Positions 7,526-16,598 of a DNA stretch of 64,000 nt are shown piece after piece; within the stretch, counting starts at the first letter, position 1; the number at the start of each line of letters is the position of its first letter. Location of the stretch: positions 62,001 through 126,000 of the forward strand of contig NZ_MVBD01000010.1 in assembly GCF_002000055.1 (NCBI RefSeq). The letters are read 5' to 3'. The notes beneath the pieces are model-generated. The model saw only the letters and a list, made by a program, of their open reading frames with translations. It was not told where the DNA came from and made no database searches. Position numbers and translations under genes: made by a program. This DNA is from Marinicella sediminis (GTDB lineage Bacteria > Pseudomonadota > Gammaproteobacteria > Xanthomonadales > Marinicellaceae).

Positions 7526-9298
7526 TCAGAGGGTAATCTCGTTGGTACATACGGATGTTGAGCCTTCTTCACAGACCTGGAACGTATAAGAGGAGTTCTT
7601 GTTCACAGAGTATGAAACAGACCCATCATTGTTGGTGGTGTTGTTATACACACCGTTGATATATACATCAACATTGGTTGTGCTGCCACCAGTCCATGAC
7701 AGGTTGGCCTGACGACCACCTTTCGAACGATCACCATTCAGTGCCATCTCACCGGTTGGTGGCTCAGGATCGGTACCACCGCCCTGACAACCATTGGCGG
7801 TCAGATAATCACTGGCGTCTTTGGCTTTCACAATACCGTAGCCGAAATACACGTCTTTACCAGCGGCACCGGCATCAGCTGCCGATTGTTTCAGGGCATC
7901 CCTGATTTCCTGACCGGTACAAGTCGGGTGATTCGACCAAACCAAGGCTGCTACGCCAGCCACAGCAGGTGTGGCCATAGACGTACCACTCATATAGCCA
8001 TAATCACTGGCTCCGACTGAAACAGTAGCTGTTGAAGCACCCACTAAGTATGTACGGTCTTCCAAAGCAGCACCCACAGCAGGGATGCTGGTATTGTTGG
8101 GATCACCTAAAGTACCATACAGCATACCAGGTTCATTGTTGATGATGATAGCACCCACACCGCCAGAGTTTTCACAGTTGGCCACTTTGTCATGAAATGA
8201 GATGTTGCCACGATCGATCATACAAATCTTACCGTTGGCGCCACCATCAGTGGCTTCAGCGGTACCCATGAAGTACGTTGAACCACTGGCAAAACCCAGA
8301 TTCTCCATGGCCGATGAAGCCACTCCAGCACCGTCAGCAGTGGCTGCAGACAAAGTTGCCATACCTGCTGGGTATGTGGATAAAGTATCCACACCGCCTG
8401 CAGTGACTTCAACACAGATGTTTTCATCATTGCGAACATTTTTACCACGACCAGTTTCACAGCTTGGGAATTGAGAAAAATCAGCGATGTTGTTATCGGC
8501 GTCATTGGCACCGATCATCATCACTGATGAATATCCAGCAGGATATGAACGGACAGAGTTACCATCGTTACCAGCAGCTGCCAGGACCAGACCACCGTTG
8601 GCGATGAAGGAATCAAAAGCATTTTCTTCAACCGAATTAGCGCCACCGCCACCCAAACTCATGGTGATGATGTTGGCCCCGGCATCGGTACATTTTTGTG
8701 CGGCATGGGCCAGATCTGATGAATAACCCCAGCCTGCTGCATTGAATACTTTGATGATGTGCATGGGTACGCCAGGGGCCATACCGACCACGCCGACGTT
8801 GTTATCTTCAGCACCGACTGTTCCAGCCACATGGGTACCATGCGGGCCACCATTGTCGAACCAGTTACCTGTACCCGGATCATTATCTCCAGTGATAACG
8901 CTCCAATCAAAATCATTGTTAGTGGCATCCAGACCTGAATCAATCACACACACTTTTTGTCCTGATTGCAGGTTAAGCTGGTCAGCCTGAGACTGATACA
9001 CTGCATAAGGTGTCAATTGTTGCAATGTGGGATCTCCCGCGTCATCGTTGTAGACAGACAATGCATAACGTATGGCATCGGCTTCCATTTTCTTGAATCC
9101 ACCTTTACCACGCATGGCGCTTTTACCATTTTCATCGAGTTCAACAGCAAACCAACCGTCACCTTCAACCAACACCTGGTGGCCGTTTTTCAGACCTTGT
9201 CCATTGTTGTCGTAGGAAACAATCATACGCTCGGCTTGAGCGAAAGTACCCAGTGCCAGCATGGTAGCGACACAGGTTTTCTTCATCGTGAATTTCAT
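7526..9298 (-). CDS. Secreted subtilisin-like serine protease (S8) with PA insert
   Basis: A 590-residue exported protease with a signal peptide (about 1-22). The catalytic triad is visible as Asp120 (VIDSG), His153 (HGTHVAG) and Ser440 (GTSMATP), with the oxyanion Asn in AAGND near 243. A protease-associated (PA) insert lies between about 330 and 430, ahead of the serine block, as in several alkaline subtilases. After residue 510, a Gly/Pro linker leads to a fibronectin-like C-terminal domain with two Cys residues. GAGAGAGG precedes the ATG, and the gene has its own terminator. It lacks the GFE-type tail. Extracellular proteolysis for nutrition is the family expectation. Confidence 0.93.
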   Translation of the reverse strand: MKFTMKKTCVATMLALGTFAQAERMIVSYDNNGQGLKNGHQVLVEGDGWFAVELDENGKSAMRGKGGFKKMEADAIRYALSVYNDDAGDPTLQQLTPYAVYQSQADQLNLQSGQKVCVIDSGLDATNNDFDWSVITGDNDPGTGNWFDNGGPHGTHVAGTVGAEDNNVGVVGMAPGVPMHIIKVFNAAGWGYSSDLAHAAQKCTDAGANIITMSLGGGGANSVEENAFDSFIANGGLVLAAAGNDGNSVRSYPAGYSSVMMIGANDADNNIADFSQFPSCETGRGKNVRNDENICVEVTAGGVDTLSTYPAGMATLSAATADGAGVASSAMENLGFASGSTYFMGTAEATDGGANGKICMIDRGNISFHDKVANCENSGGVGAIIINNEPGMLYGTLGDPNNTSIPAVGAALEDRTYLVGASTATVSVGASDYGYMSGTSMATPAVAGVAALVWSNHPTCTGQEIRDALKQSAADAGAAGKDVYFGYGIVKAKDASDYLTANGCQGGGTDPEPPTGEMALNGDRSKGGRQANLSWTGGSTTNVDVYINGVYNNTTNNDGSVSYSVNKNSSYTFQVCEEGSTSVCTNEITL

Positions 9299-9327
9299 TA
9301 ATTAACCTCTCTCTATATTGAATTGAA

Positions 9328-9371
9328 TGCGGTTTTGAAGCGTTGTTATGGTTGTTGTTTTCAAAACGGCA
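9328..9371. promoter_or_regulatory. Inverted repeat upstream of the subtilisin gene
   Basis: The spacer 9299-9636 holds no gene. Arms at 9328-9339 and 9360-9371 are complementary at 11 of 12 positions, separated by 20 nt. The structure starts 30 bp upstream of the protease start codon, so it would lie in its leader or promoter. An operator or leader hairpin is possible. Nothing else is recognisable in the spacer. Confidence 0.3.
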
Positions 9372-9636
9372 TATGGGGTGCCTGTTAAGGCCGGAAGTGA
9401 TTAAATCAATAAAAATTCTAAATTTCAAGCGATAATTGCCAATTTTGGAATATTTTTTACATTTTCAGACGTATAAACGTTCATCTGATGGATAAGAAAA
9501 GCTAATCCGAAACCAAATGGCCTTTCAGACGTCCGTATGACTGACTCAATAGTGAATGATTGCTTTTCAAGTCAGCCGGCTTTCATTATTCCCATGGGTC
9601 TTTTACAATAGACCCTTTCTGCTTTTTCAGGACACC

Positions 9637-10254
9637 ATGCCCACCATCAAAGACCGATTCAGAGGATTTTTACCCGTCGTTGTAGACGTAGAAACCGGCG
9701 GCTTTAATAACCAGACCGATGCATTGCTGGAAATCGCTGCAGTCATCATTGAAATGAATGATGAGGGCCTGTTGATACCTGGTGAAACCGTCAATGCCTA
9801 TGTCACCCCGTTTGAGGGATCCAACATCGATCCCAAGGCGCTGGAAGTCACGGGCATTGATCTGAATCATCCGCTGCGGGTGTCGCAAGAGGAAAATGCG
9901 GCGCTGGGGAAAATCTTCACCCCCATCAGAAAAGCCATCAAAGACAGCAGTTGCACAAGAGCCATTCTGGTCGGTCACAATGCTCACTTTGATTTGGGGT
10001 TTGTTCACGCAGCAGCTGATCGTGCCGGTATCAAACGCAACCCATTCCACCCATTCAGCTGTTTTGACACTGCCACCCTTTCGGCGCTGGCTTTTGGACA
10101 AACCGTACTGGCCAGGGCGATCAATGCCGCGGGCATCAAATGGGAATCAGAACAAGCGCATTCAGCGTTGTATGACACCGAAAAGACCGCAGAGCTGTTC
10201 TGTCATATTTATAACCATGCCCACCACACCGGCATGTACATGCCCAAAACCTGA
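9637..10254 (+). CDS. rnt: Ribonuclease T
   Basis: A 205-residue 3'-to-5' exoribonuclease of the DEDDh family, which trims the 3' ends of tRNA and other stable RNAs as a dimer. The acidic residues are visible: Asp17 and Glu19 (VDVETGG), Asp119 (GHNAHFD), and His175 with Asp180 in the [12 protein letters not shown] block. The length is close to the roughly 215 residues of characterised enzymes. The start is the ATG at 9637 with AGGA just upstream; the frame remains open further 5' but gives no family sequence. It is the only clear housekeeping gene between two accessory regions. Confidence 0.95.
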   Translation: MPTIKDRFRGFLPVVVDVETGGFNNQTDALLEIAAVIIEMNDEGLLIPGETVNAYVTPFEGSNIDPKALEVTGIDLNHPLRVSQEENAALGKIFTPIRKAIKDSSCTRAILVGHNAHFDLGFVHAAADRAGIKRNPFHPFSCFDTATLSALAFGQTVLARAINAAGIKWESEQAHSALYDTEKTAELFCHIYNHAHHTGMYMPKT

Positions 10255-10315
10255 CCATTGAGCAGTCGCCGCAGCTGTACGTCTTCAAATCATTTTGGAC
10301 CAGTAGTCAGTTAAT

Positions 10316-11332
10316 TTAAGAGACAGATTGGTTCACTTTGTTTAAGTTATCATGGTGTAATTGTCGCCTCAAGGCGATGGTGTTTTGTTTGATCAGTTTT
10401 CTTTGTTTCAATACCTCCTGACCTCTGCCGTAATAGACATCAGCCGGTGTTAAATTATCCAGGGATTCATGATACCGTTCATGGTTGTAATACTGCACAA
10501 ATCGCTGCATTTGGTTTTTCAGTTCGCTGGGCAAATAATAATGATCAAGCAGTATCTGATTTTTCATAGATCGGTGCCAGCGTTCGATTTTACCCTGGGT
10601 TTGTGGGTGATAAGGTCTGCCACGGGTGTGGCTCATGCCTTGGTCTTTGAGGTAATCAGCCAGTTGTCCAGATATGTAACATGGACCATTGTCGCTGAGC
10701 AATCGAGGCTTGTGGTCCACATGAACTTGATCTAGCCCTGTGAAGGCCAAAGCATCGTCCAATGTATCGGTCACATCAGATGCAGCCATGGTGGTACACA
10801 ATCGCCAGGCAACGATGAACCTGGAGTAATCATCCAGAATGGTAGACAGGTAATACCAGCCCCAGCCAATGATTTTAAAGTACGTAAAGTCAGTCTGCCA
10901 CAGTTCATTGACCCAGGCACTGGGTTGGTCAAATTTGTCACCTGCCTGCATCAGGATGTAAGCAGGGGATGTGATCAGGTCGTAAGACTTCAAAAGCCTG
11001 TACATGCTTGATTCTGATACATAATAGCTCATGGTTTCGGTGTACTTGACCGCCAGTTCTCTGGGAGAAAGGTCGGTTTCATCCAGGGCCATCTGGACCA
11101 TGGCTTGTTGGTGTTCCTCGCTGATTTTGTTCCATACATGGCCCGGTTTAGCGGGCTTGTCAAACAAGCCCGCTAAACCGTCTTTCACATAACGCTCAAG
11201 CCAGCCATAGAACGTGGACCGATTGATGGACAGTCGCTTCAATGTTTGGCGAACAGAAAGATCAGAATCCTGGACCAATTGGATCAACTCATACTTCTCA
11301 GACGCTGAGTATCTCACGTATCGTCTCCACAA
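10316..11332 (-). CDS. IS3-family transposase OrfB (DDE catalytic subunit)
   Basis: A roughly 338-residue frame with an N-terminal helix-turn-helix and an integrase core. The DDE residues are seen in WQTDFTY, LLSDNGP and GKIERWHRS. It lies in the -1 frame relative to OrfA, overlaps its end, and lacks an ATG; the first possible start is TTG at 11332. It is therefore probably made as an OrfAB fusion through frameshifting near an A7 run at 11346-11352. The full C-terminal region after the Glu is present. Confidence 0.9.
   Translation of the reverse strand: MWRRYVRYSASEKYELIQLVQDSDLSVRQTLKRLSINRSTFYGWLERYVKDGLAGLFDKPAKPGHVWNKISEEHQQAMVQMALDETDLSPRELAVKYTETMSYYVSESSMYRLLKSYDLITSPAYILMQAGDKFDQPSAWVNELWQTDFTYFKIIGWGWYYLSTILDDYSRFIVAWRLCTTMAASDVTDTLDDALAFTGLDQVHVDHKPRLLSDNGPCYISGQLADYLKDQGMSHTRGRPYHPQTQGKIERWHRSMKNQILLDHYYLPSELKNQMQRFVQYYNHERYHESLDNLTPADVYYGRGQEVLKQRKLIKQNTIALRRQLHHDNLNKVNQSVS
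11145..11179. repeat. Perfect 16-bp hairpin inside the transposase gene
   Basis: Arms 11145-11160 and 11164-11179 are exactly complementary with a 3-nt loop. The stem is GC-rich and lies wholly in the coding sequence of OrfB, at its DGLAGLFDKPAKPG segment. A stem this perfect in coding DNA is unlikely by chance. It may pause ribosomes or polymerase and limit transposase production. Confidence 0.85.
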
Positions 11333-11670
11333 TCGCCAATCAAGCTTTTTTTAAGCAGGCGATTTTCCAGCACACTTTCAGCCAGGGCTTCTTTCAATGA
11401 TTGGGCCTCACAGCGAAGGGCTTTGACTTCCCCGGTGTTGGCTTCACGCACCGTGTCACCAGCCAAGCGCTTCTTGCCTGCTTCAAGGAAGTCTTTGGAC
11501 CAACGGTAATATAAGTTGGAATTGATGCCTTCACGGCGGCACAAGGCCGCAACGCTTGTCTCGCCACGCAAGCCTTCGATCACAATGCGGATTTTGTCTT
11601 CTGCTGAATAATGTTTGCGGGTACGACGACGGATGTCTCTTACTGTTTTTTCTGCTTTACTTTTTGTCAT
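11314..11670 (-). CDS. IS3-family transposase OrfA (helix-turn-helix subunit)
   Basis: A 118-residue protein with an N-terminal helix-turn-helix ('SVAALCRREGINSNLYYRW') and a C-terminal leucine-rich coiled coil ('SLKEALAESVLENRLLKK'), as in IS3 OrfA proteins. It binds the element's terminal repeats. The A7 run at 11346-11352 in the codons Leu-Lys-Lys-Ser is the likely site of slippage into OrfB. The ATG at 11670 is about 70 bp inside the right end of the element. Confidence 0.9.
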   Translation of the reverse strand: MTKSKAEKTVRDIRRRTRKHYSAEDKIRIVIEGLRGETSVAALCRREGINSNLYYRWSKDFLEAGKKRLAGDTVREANTGEVKALRCEAQSLKEALAESVLENRLLKKSLIGDCGDDT

Positions 11671-11832
11671 TGTTTGCTCCTGTTTCTAGAGTTTACAATG
11701 AACCGAAAGTGTCTCTTAGTTAATTAGCCCATTTGGTCCACATGGTGCTGACGGGATACATCGAGAACAAAAGAAGAGTCTTAATTAACTGGTATTGATG
11801 GTCGATTAATATCATATTTGTCAACAGAGACA

Positions 11833-12669
11833 TTAAGGACTAAGCAAACCAGGATAAAAAAGTTTATAGTACCATTCGAATTCTTTGGTTATATCGTTTC
11901 CAATTCTTGGTGTGACATCATGTAACGCAGGTGGTTTAATCGAATCATAGGTTTTGTGTGGGTATTTAAACCGATAATAACTGTCACTTTCATGCTGCTT
12001 AACCGAAAGCTTATTAGGGTCAATGATGTAATTATCAGCACCTAACCAATGATATACTTCTTGCATTACTCGTATGGGTTCATTCATCAAATCCTCAAAG
12101 ATGATGTAATAGAGGTTTTTTTGAAGCTGAACAGAAACATCTTGAAGTTGGCCAATGAGTCGCAATGGCCGTCCAACAACTCCTTGTGGAGAAAATAATT
12201 TATCGGCTCTTTCATAACTGGTTAAATCAGCCATGTCATCTGGAAAGTCAATCAGAGAAGTTTTCTGATGGCGATTTTCAATCGATGCAAAAATTTGCCT
12301 TAGATCACGGATGCAAACAACCATTTTAAAATTTGGATCCAAATGGCTTAATGTTTCTAAACCATTGAGCCAACTGCGGTTTTTATCAACAACCATAGAT
12401 TTGTCCGTTTCTTCAAACCAACCATTAATAAATCCACGGTAGGAATTGGTTAATCTTTGATAGACCAAATCATAATCTACGTCTAACTGGGATAATAAAA
12501 ATGGATCATCACTCATACGAGCACGCATACCTTTGATCGTATTTGCTAAAGGTGAAGAATGGCCAGTGCTGTAAATATCAGGATGTTCACCTAAAAGCTG
12601 ACACATTAAGGTTGATCCAGATCGCGGCAAACCCGCTACATATATGATATTTTTATGAATACTTGCCAT
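11833..12669 (-). CDS. Sulfotransferase-family protein
   Basis: A 278-residue PAPS-dependent sulfotransferase. The 5'-phosphosulfate loop is at residues 12-21 (AGLPRSGSTL). A 3'-phosphate-binding region with 'VVCIRDLRQIFAS' follows near 117-129. No signal peptide is present, so it acts in the cytoplasm. The loop and the following 'HPDIYSTGHSSPL' resemble tyrosylprotein sulfotransferases more than small-molecule enzymes, but this is judged by eye. Only 2 bp separate it from the Gly/Tyr-rich protein gene upstream, whose last codons (GAGGAT) supply its Shine-Dalgarno sequence, so the genes are translationally coupled. Modification of those neighbours on tyrosine is an attractive inference. Confidence 0.8.
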   Translation of the reverse strand: MASIHKNIIYVAGLPRSGSTLMCQLLGEHPDIYSTGHSSPLANTIKGMRARMSDDPFLLSQLDVDYDLVYQRLTNSYRGFINGWFEETDKSMVVDKNRSWLNGLETLSHLDPNFKMVVCIRDLRQIFASIENRHQKTSLIDFPDDMADLTSYERADKLFSPQGVVGRPLRLIGQLQDVSVQLQKNLYYIIFEDLMNEPIRVMQEVYHWLGADNYIIDPNKLSVKQHESDSYYRFKYPHKTYDSIKPPALHDVTPRIGNDITKEFEWYYKLFYPGLLSP

Positions 12670-12671
12670 AT

Positions 12672-13901
12672 TTAATCCTCAAACCCGTTTTTAAATATCG
12701 GACATTCTCCATCTAAGCTGCCTTGTATTCGATTGCCTAAGTCAAAAACATCATCTGTGTTAGCACCATTGTTATCTGTGTTATCGGCTGAGTTATTAGT
12801 GAAGGACACGCCACAGCCTGATACGGTTGCTAATTCAGATGGCATACCTTGATTATTACCGTTTGAATTGTTTGTTGAGTGAAGAATAAAAATGCCCCCG
12901 CCTAATCCTTTTGCAGTACCATCACTTAATGCTGTACTGTTACTGATGGTGACATTCTCCATCCTTAAAGAACCGCTACGAACAAATACAGCACCGCCTA
13001 ATCCAGCTGAATAGCTCAATCCAGCTGCATATCCTGCTGCACCATCCGCTAAACCGGTTCCACCACCTGCACCAAATCCTCCGTATCCGCCATAAGGATC
13101 AACATAACCATAACCGTAACCTTGACTGCCTTGACCACCACCTCCACCAAAGCCACCACGACCACCAAAATAGCCTGAGCCACCACCGCCACCAAATCCA
13201 CCTTGTTGCCCATATAATGTTGCATAACCGCCAGTTCCAAACATGGCATCATTGTTTTGGTAATTACCATAGCCACCATAACCACCTATGGGTTGCATGG
13301 CATCACTGTCACCAAATAAACCACCACCACTGTTGCCAGCCGCATTACCGAACATGCCGCCACCGCCATTGGCATAATTGGTGACAACAGAACGGTCACC
13401 GCCAACTGCAACTGAGTTATCAATGGTGACATTGTTTAATTTGACATCACCATCATAAATAAACAAAGAACCACCCATGCCAGCGCCTGGTGCGCCACCA
13501 GTCCCTCCAGTATTACCGCCTTTTGCACTTGAATTTGCCAATGTAATGTCCTTAATTTGGACATTACCAGATTTTACAAACAAAGGTCTAAATGCATTTA
13601 ACCCACTTATTGTTCTTACCATTTGATCACTCTGCAAAGTAACATCTGAATCAATTAGACGCTTCATTACTCCACTAAAACCAACATTGGTGTTTAAGAT
13701 AATCGTATCATGACCCGGGTTGCTATTGGCATCCAAGATGGCTTTACTCAAAGTACCAGCCACTAAACCTGTACCATCATCAACGGCTTCGGTCACCGTA
13801 AATTCAGCTGCTTGCAAACCCAAAGGCAAACAAGCAGTGATCGCACTGAACAAAACTTTGTTTTTCAATTTAGAACCATTGTTTCTGTTTTCACTTGTCA
13901 T
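12672..13901 (-). CDS. Secreted Gly/Tyr-rich beta-helix protein with GFE tail
   Basis: A 409-residue exported protein. After a signal peptide (about 15-32) comes a CSLREA-like N-terminal block ('FTVTEAVDDGTG...LSKAILDAN'). A parallel beta-helix pattern follows, with 'RPLFVKSGNVQI', 'GMGGSLFIYDG' and 'GGAVFVRSGSLRMENVTISNS' rungs resembling polymorphic outer-membrane proteins. A central segment (about 180-290) is dominated by Gly with many Tyr and Phe. The protein ends CPIFKNGFED. AGGGGA precedes the ATG. It lies between a longer paralog upstream and a sulfotransferase downstream. It is probably an extracellular structural or adhesive protein; no enzymatic motif is visible. Confidence 0.85.
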   Translation of the reverse strand: MTSENRNNGSKLKNKVLFSAITACLPLGLQAAEFTVTEAVDDGTGLVAGTLSKAILDANSNPGHDTIILNTNVGFSGVMKRLIDSDVTLQSDQMVRTISGLNAFRPLFVKSGNVQIKDITLANSSAKGGNTGGTGGAPGAGMGGSLFIYDGDVKLNNVTIDNSVAVGGDRSVVTNYANGGGGMFGNAAGNSGGGLFGDSDAMQPIGGYGGYGNYQNNDAMFGTGGYATLYGQQGGFGGGGGSGYFGGRGGFGGGGGQGSQGYGYGYVDPYGGYGGFGAGGGTGLADGAAGYAAGLSYSAGLGGAVFVRSGSLRMENVTISNSTALSDGTAKGLGGGIFILHSTNNSNGNNQGMPSELATVSGCGVSFTNNSADNTDNNGANTDDVFDLGNRIQGSLDGECPIFKNGFED

Positions 13902-13918
13902 TTTTATTCCCCTAAAAT

Positions 13919-16168
13919 TTATTCAAACCCATTTTTAAAAATTGGGCAATCTGTCATGGTTATCCGACCACCCTGATCGAACCAATCATTGTTGTTATTA
14001 GACGTGCCTGCTGAGGTAGAAGCTAAATTGTTGTTGAATTGAACATCGCAAATCTCAACATCTGGCAATTGGTCAGGCATACCTTGGTGATTACCATTTT
14101 GATTGCCTAAATCATGCAAAACAAAAACAGCGCCTCCAAAGCCAGCCGCTGTACCACCATCGGCTGTGTTGTTGTTAAAATTTGAACCTTTGATGGCTAC
14201 CTGACCACTCCTGATAAAAACAGCGCCACCCATGCCTGCACCGTCATCAGTGGCGCCGAAACCAGGGTTATCTTCACTGCCACCGCCAAATCCTCCACTA
14301 CCTACACTTCCTGGCTGAGCCTCATGATTACCCCCGCCTCCTCCAAAGCCGCCATCACCACCGGATTCTGCGTAACTTAAACCTCCGCCACCACCAAATT
14401 GACCATTTTCACCAAAAAAATTGGCTTCACCACCATCTCCACCATTTCCAAAAGAGCCATAATAACCTCCATAGCCAGCCCCAAAAAAACCATTCGCAGA
14501 AGCAAATAAACCACCGCCTCCACCAAGACTGGTGCCACTACCAAACATGCCTCCACCGCCATTTAGATTAACTACTCCCGAACCACCAATGGCAGATGAA
14601 AAACTGAAATGGGAGTCTTCAATCGTAACAATACCTTCATAAATAAATAAACTGCCGCCCATACCAGCTCCGCCGGAATGGCCATCTCCGCCTTTGGCAT
14701 AGCCGTTAATCATGTCCACTCCTTGAATGGATACAGTGCCTGACTTAATAAACAGGGGTCTGTATTGATCGTTACCACTGATGCTTCTTCGAGTGCCATC
14801 GCTTTGGATGGTCACATTGGAGTCAATCAAGCGTTTCATCACACCCGTTATGGTCACATCGGTTGCCAAAGTAATGGTGTCATCACCGAGTAAGGCATTG
14901 GACTCTTTGATCGCCCAACTGAGGGTGTTATCAGTCATGCCTGTGCCATCATCATTACCGACTGTCACGATTAAATTTTGTTCCAGTGGGCAAAGCTGGG
15001 TTAAATCTTCAGCCAAGTCACCTAAGTCAAAGACATCATTGTCATCATCGGGTACACCTGATGAACCCGATGCAAAATTGTTGGCAAATGTATTGCTGCA
15101 GCCTGTGACACTGGCGAGTTGTGCTGGCATGCCTTGATGGTTACCGTTGCTGTTGGTGGTTGAATGCAACACAAAAACACCACCACCCAGTCCTTTGGCT
15201 CCATTGTCTGCCAACGCAGCATTGTTATTGAAATTCGAGTTGCTGATATGTACTTGACCTGCTCTTATGAAAATTGCACCTCCCATCCCTGCCGACGCAC
15301 TGTAGGAAGCTCCATAGCCCGGAATGCCACTGTTGCTGCCATAAGAGCCCGCATAAACTGCACCCGCTCCAAAACCACCATTTCCAGCCACGTTATTACC
15401 AATGGTATCAGCGCCGCCACCACCAAACCCACCATGTCCTGAAGGCCAGCCGCCACCACCACCAAAACCACCGCTTTCAGCTGGTATATTACCCGTGTAA
15501 TCACCGCCAGTACCAAAATCCGGGGTGGTGTTTTGATAGTTACCATTCCCCCCATAACCACCATAATTACCACTGCCTGAAGCAAACAGGCCACCACCGC
15601 TGTAATTGCCAGCATGACCCAACATGCCTCCACCACCTCGTGTGTATGTACCGGATAAATCATCACCACCAAGAGCAATGGAGGTATTAAAATCAACGTT
15701 GTTGATGCTGACATTACCGTCATAGATAAAAAGCCCTCCTCCCATACCGGAGCCTGGAGCACCAACACCAGAATCCCCACCTTTGGCCAGTCCATTATCA
15801 ATGTTCATATTTTGCAGGGTAACCGTGCCGGATTTTATGAACAAGGGCCTATAAGTTGCATTGCCGTTAATATAGTGGCGATTATTGCTGTCGGCACTTT
15901 GGATGGTCACATTTGAATCAATCAACCGTGTCATTACACCATCTGATATGACATCAGTGTCTAATATGATGGTGTCATCGCCAGGTGTTGTGTTGGCTTG
16001 TGCAATGGCCCAACTCAGGGTGTTAACCACATTGCCTGTACCATCATCATACTGTTCACTCACGGTAAAATTTGCAGCCAATAAGGAACAGGGCAAGCAC
16101 ATCGAAATGGCACTGGCTAACAGACTTCTTTTTTGGGCTTTATTTGAGGTTTCTATTCTTTGACTCAT
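13919..16168 (-). CDS. Secreted two-unit Gly-rich beta-helix protein with GFE tail
   Basis: A 749-residue exported protein built of two tandem units (about 32-385 and 390-749). Each resembles the whole 12672-13901 product: CSLREA-like block, beta-helix rungs, Gly/Tyr/Phe-rich middle, and 'GGAVF...GNHQGMP' region. It ends CPIFKNGFE. I choose the ATG at 16168 because the 21 residues before the signal peptide then align with the start of the paralog; an ATG at 16216 adds 16 residues without a better ribosome site. It is first in a three-gene run with the paralog and the sulfotransferase, with a 17-bp gap to the next gene. Surface fibre or adhesin is a guess. Confidence 0.84.
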   Translation of the reverse strand: MSQRIETSNKAQKRSLLASAISMCLPCSLLAANFTVSEQYDDGTGNVVNTLSWAIAQANTTPGDDTIILDTDVISDGVMTRLIDSNVTIQSADSNNRHYINGNATYRPLFIKSGTVTLQNMNIDNGLAKGGDSGVGAPGSGMGGGLFIYDGNVSINNVDFNTSIALGGDDLSGTYTRGGGGMLGHAGNYSGGGLFASGSGNYGGYGGNGNYQNTTPDFGTGGDYTGNIPAESGGFGGGGGWPSGHGGFGGGGADTIGNNVAGNGGFGAGAVYAGSYGSNSGIPGYGASYSASAGMGGAIFIRAGQVHISNSNFNNNAALADNGAKGLGGGVFVLHSTTNSNGNHQGMPAQLASVTGCSNTFANNFASGSSGVPDDDNDVFDLGDLAEDLTQLCPLEQNLIVTVGNDDGTGMTDNTLSWAIKESNALLGDDTITLATDVTITGVMKRLIDSNVTIQSDGTRRSISGNDQYRPLFIKSGTVSIQGVDMINGYAKGGDGHSGGAGMGGSLFIYEGIVTIEDSHFSFSSAIGGSGVVNLNGGGGMFGSGTSLGGGGGLFASANGFFGAGYGGYYGSFGNGGDGGEANFFGENGQFGGGGGLSYAESGGDGGFGGGGGNHEAQPGSVGSGGFGGGSEDNPGFGATDDGAGMGGAVFIRSGQVAIKGSNFNNNTADGGTAAGFGGAVFVLHDLGNQNGNHQGMPDQLPDVEICDVQFNNNLASTSAGTSNNNNDWFDQGGRITMTDCPIFKNGFE

Positions 16169-16216
16169 TTGTTTCACTTGATGGTAAGTAGATGCTTTTA
16201 TTCGGTTACCCTTCAT

Positions 16217-16551
16217 AAAGCGAAAAATTTACATTCAAGTGTCAAAAAATATTTTTTTATTCCACACTGAGGAGCGTTGCTGAGCCATACGACCCACCGA
16301 GCGGTTTTGGCAGCGCAGGCAATGAGTACATTTTGATTTTGTAAAACAAAAGAAGAGGTGTATGAATGCCTTAGCGCGTGCATGGAATCAAGGTGATTTT
16401 CCGAATGAGATTCAGGATCAGAGGCTGAAGACTTGTTGAAATATCCTGATCCAAGCTCGGAGCGGAAGCGTACACTTAAAGGGATAAAGGTGCTAGAGTC
16501 GAGTCCGGAACGGAGACCGAAGACCCAAAGACAAACAATTTTATGCCAGCC
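16217..16551. other. Non-coding spacer, no gene recognised
   Basis: This stretch separates two secreted beta-helix genes. It has no convincing open frame, no tRNA-like fold and no IS ends. It is less AT-rich than the adjacent leader sequence and contains purine-rich segments around 16450-16530. It may be decayed coding sequence or carry the promoter of the minus-strand operon near 16200-16260. Confidence 0.4.
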
Positions 16552-16584
16552 CCAAAAGCCGCTGAGTTAACAGCACGCTTTTGG
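16552..16584 (-). terminator. Hairpin after the three-unit beta-helix gene
   Basis: Outer arms 16552-16559 and 16577-16584 pair perfectly over 8 bp, and inner segments (CGCTG with CAGCA) extend the stem imperfectly. It lies 15 bp after the stop of the 16599-19835 gene. A T run is lacking, so it may be a weak terminator. Confidence 0.5.
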
Positions 16585-16598
16585 AAGAGCTCGGCTGG

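Larger units (their letters stand above)
10296..11740 (-). mobile_element. IS3-family insertion sequence, about 1.45 kb
   Basis: The two overlapping transposase frames are bounded by imperfect terminal inverted repeats that begin 5'-TGGACCA at 10296 and end TGGTCCA-3' at 11740. The similarity extends about 40 bp inward, including a shared AAGAGACA block. CAT occurs at 10291-10293 and at 11741-11743. It could be a 3-bp target duplication if the left end is placed at 10294, but this is not certain. Both frames are intact, so the element may be active. It lies between rnt and the sulfotransferase gene and disrupts no recognisable gene. Confidence 0.88.

Noticed and set aside
15265-15801. A 178-codon frame overlapping the Gly-rich beta-helix gene
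   Set aside because: It is a same-strand shifted frame of Gly-rich codons (GGT/GGC runs read as Val, Ala and Trp). It has no ribosome site, and the real gene covers the region fully.
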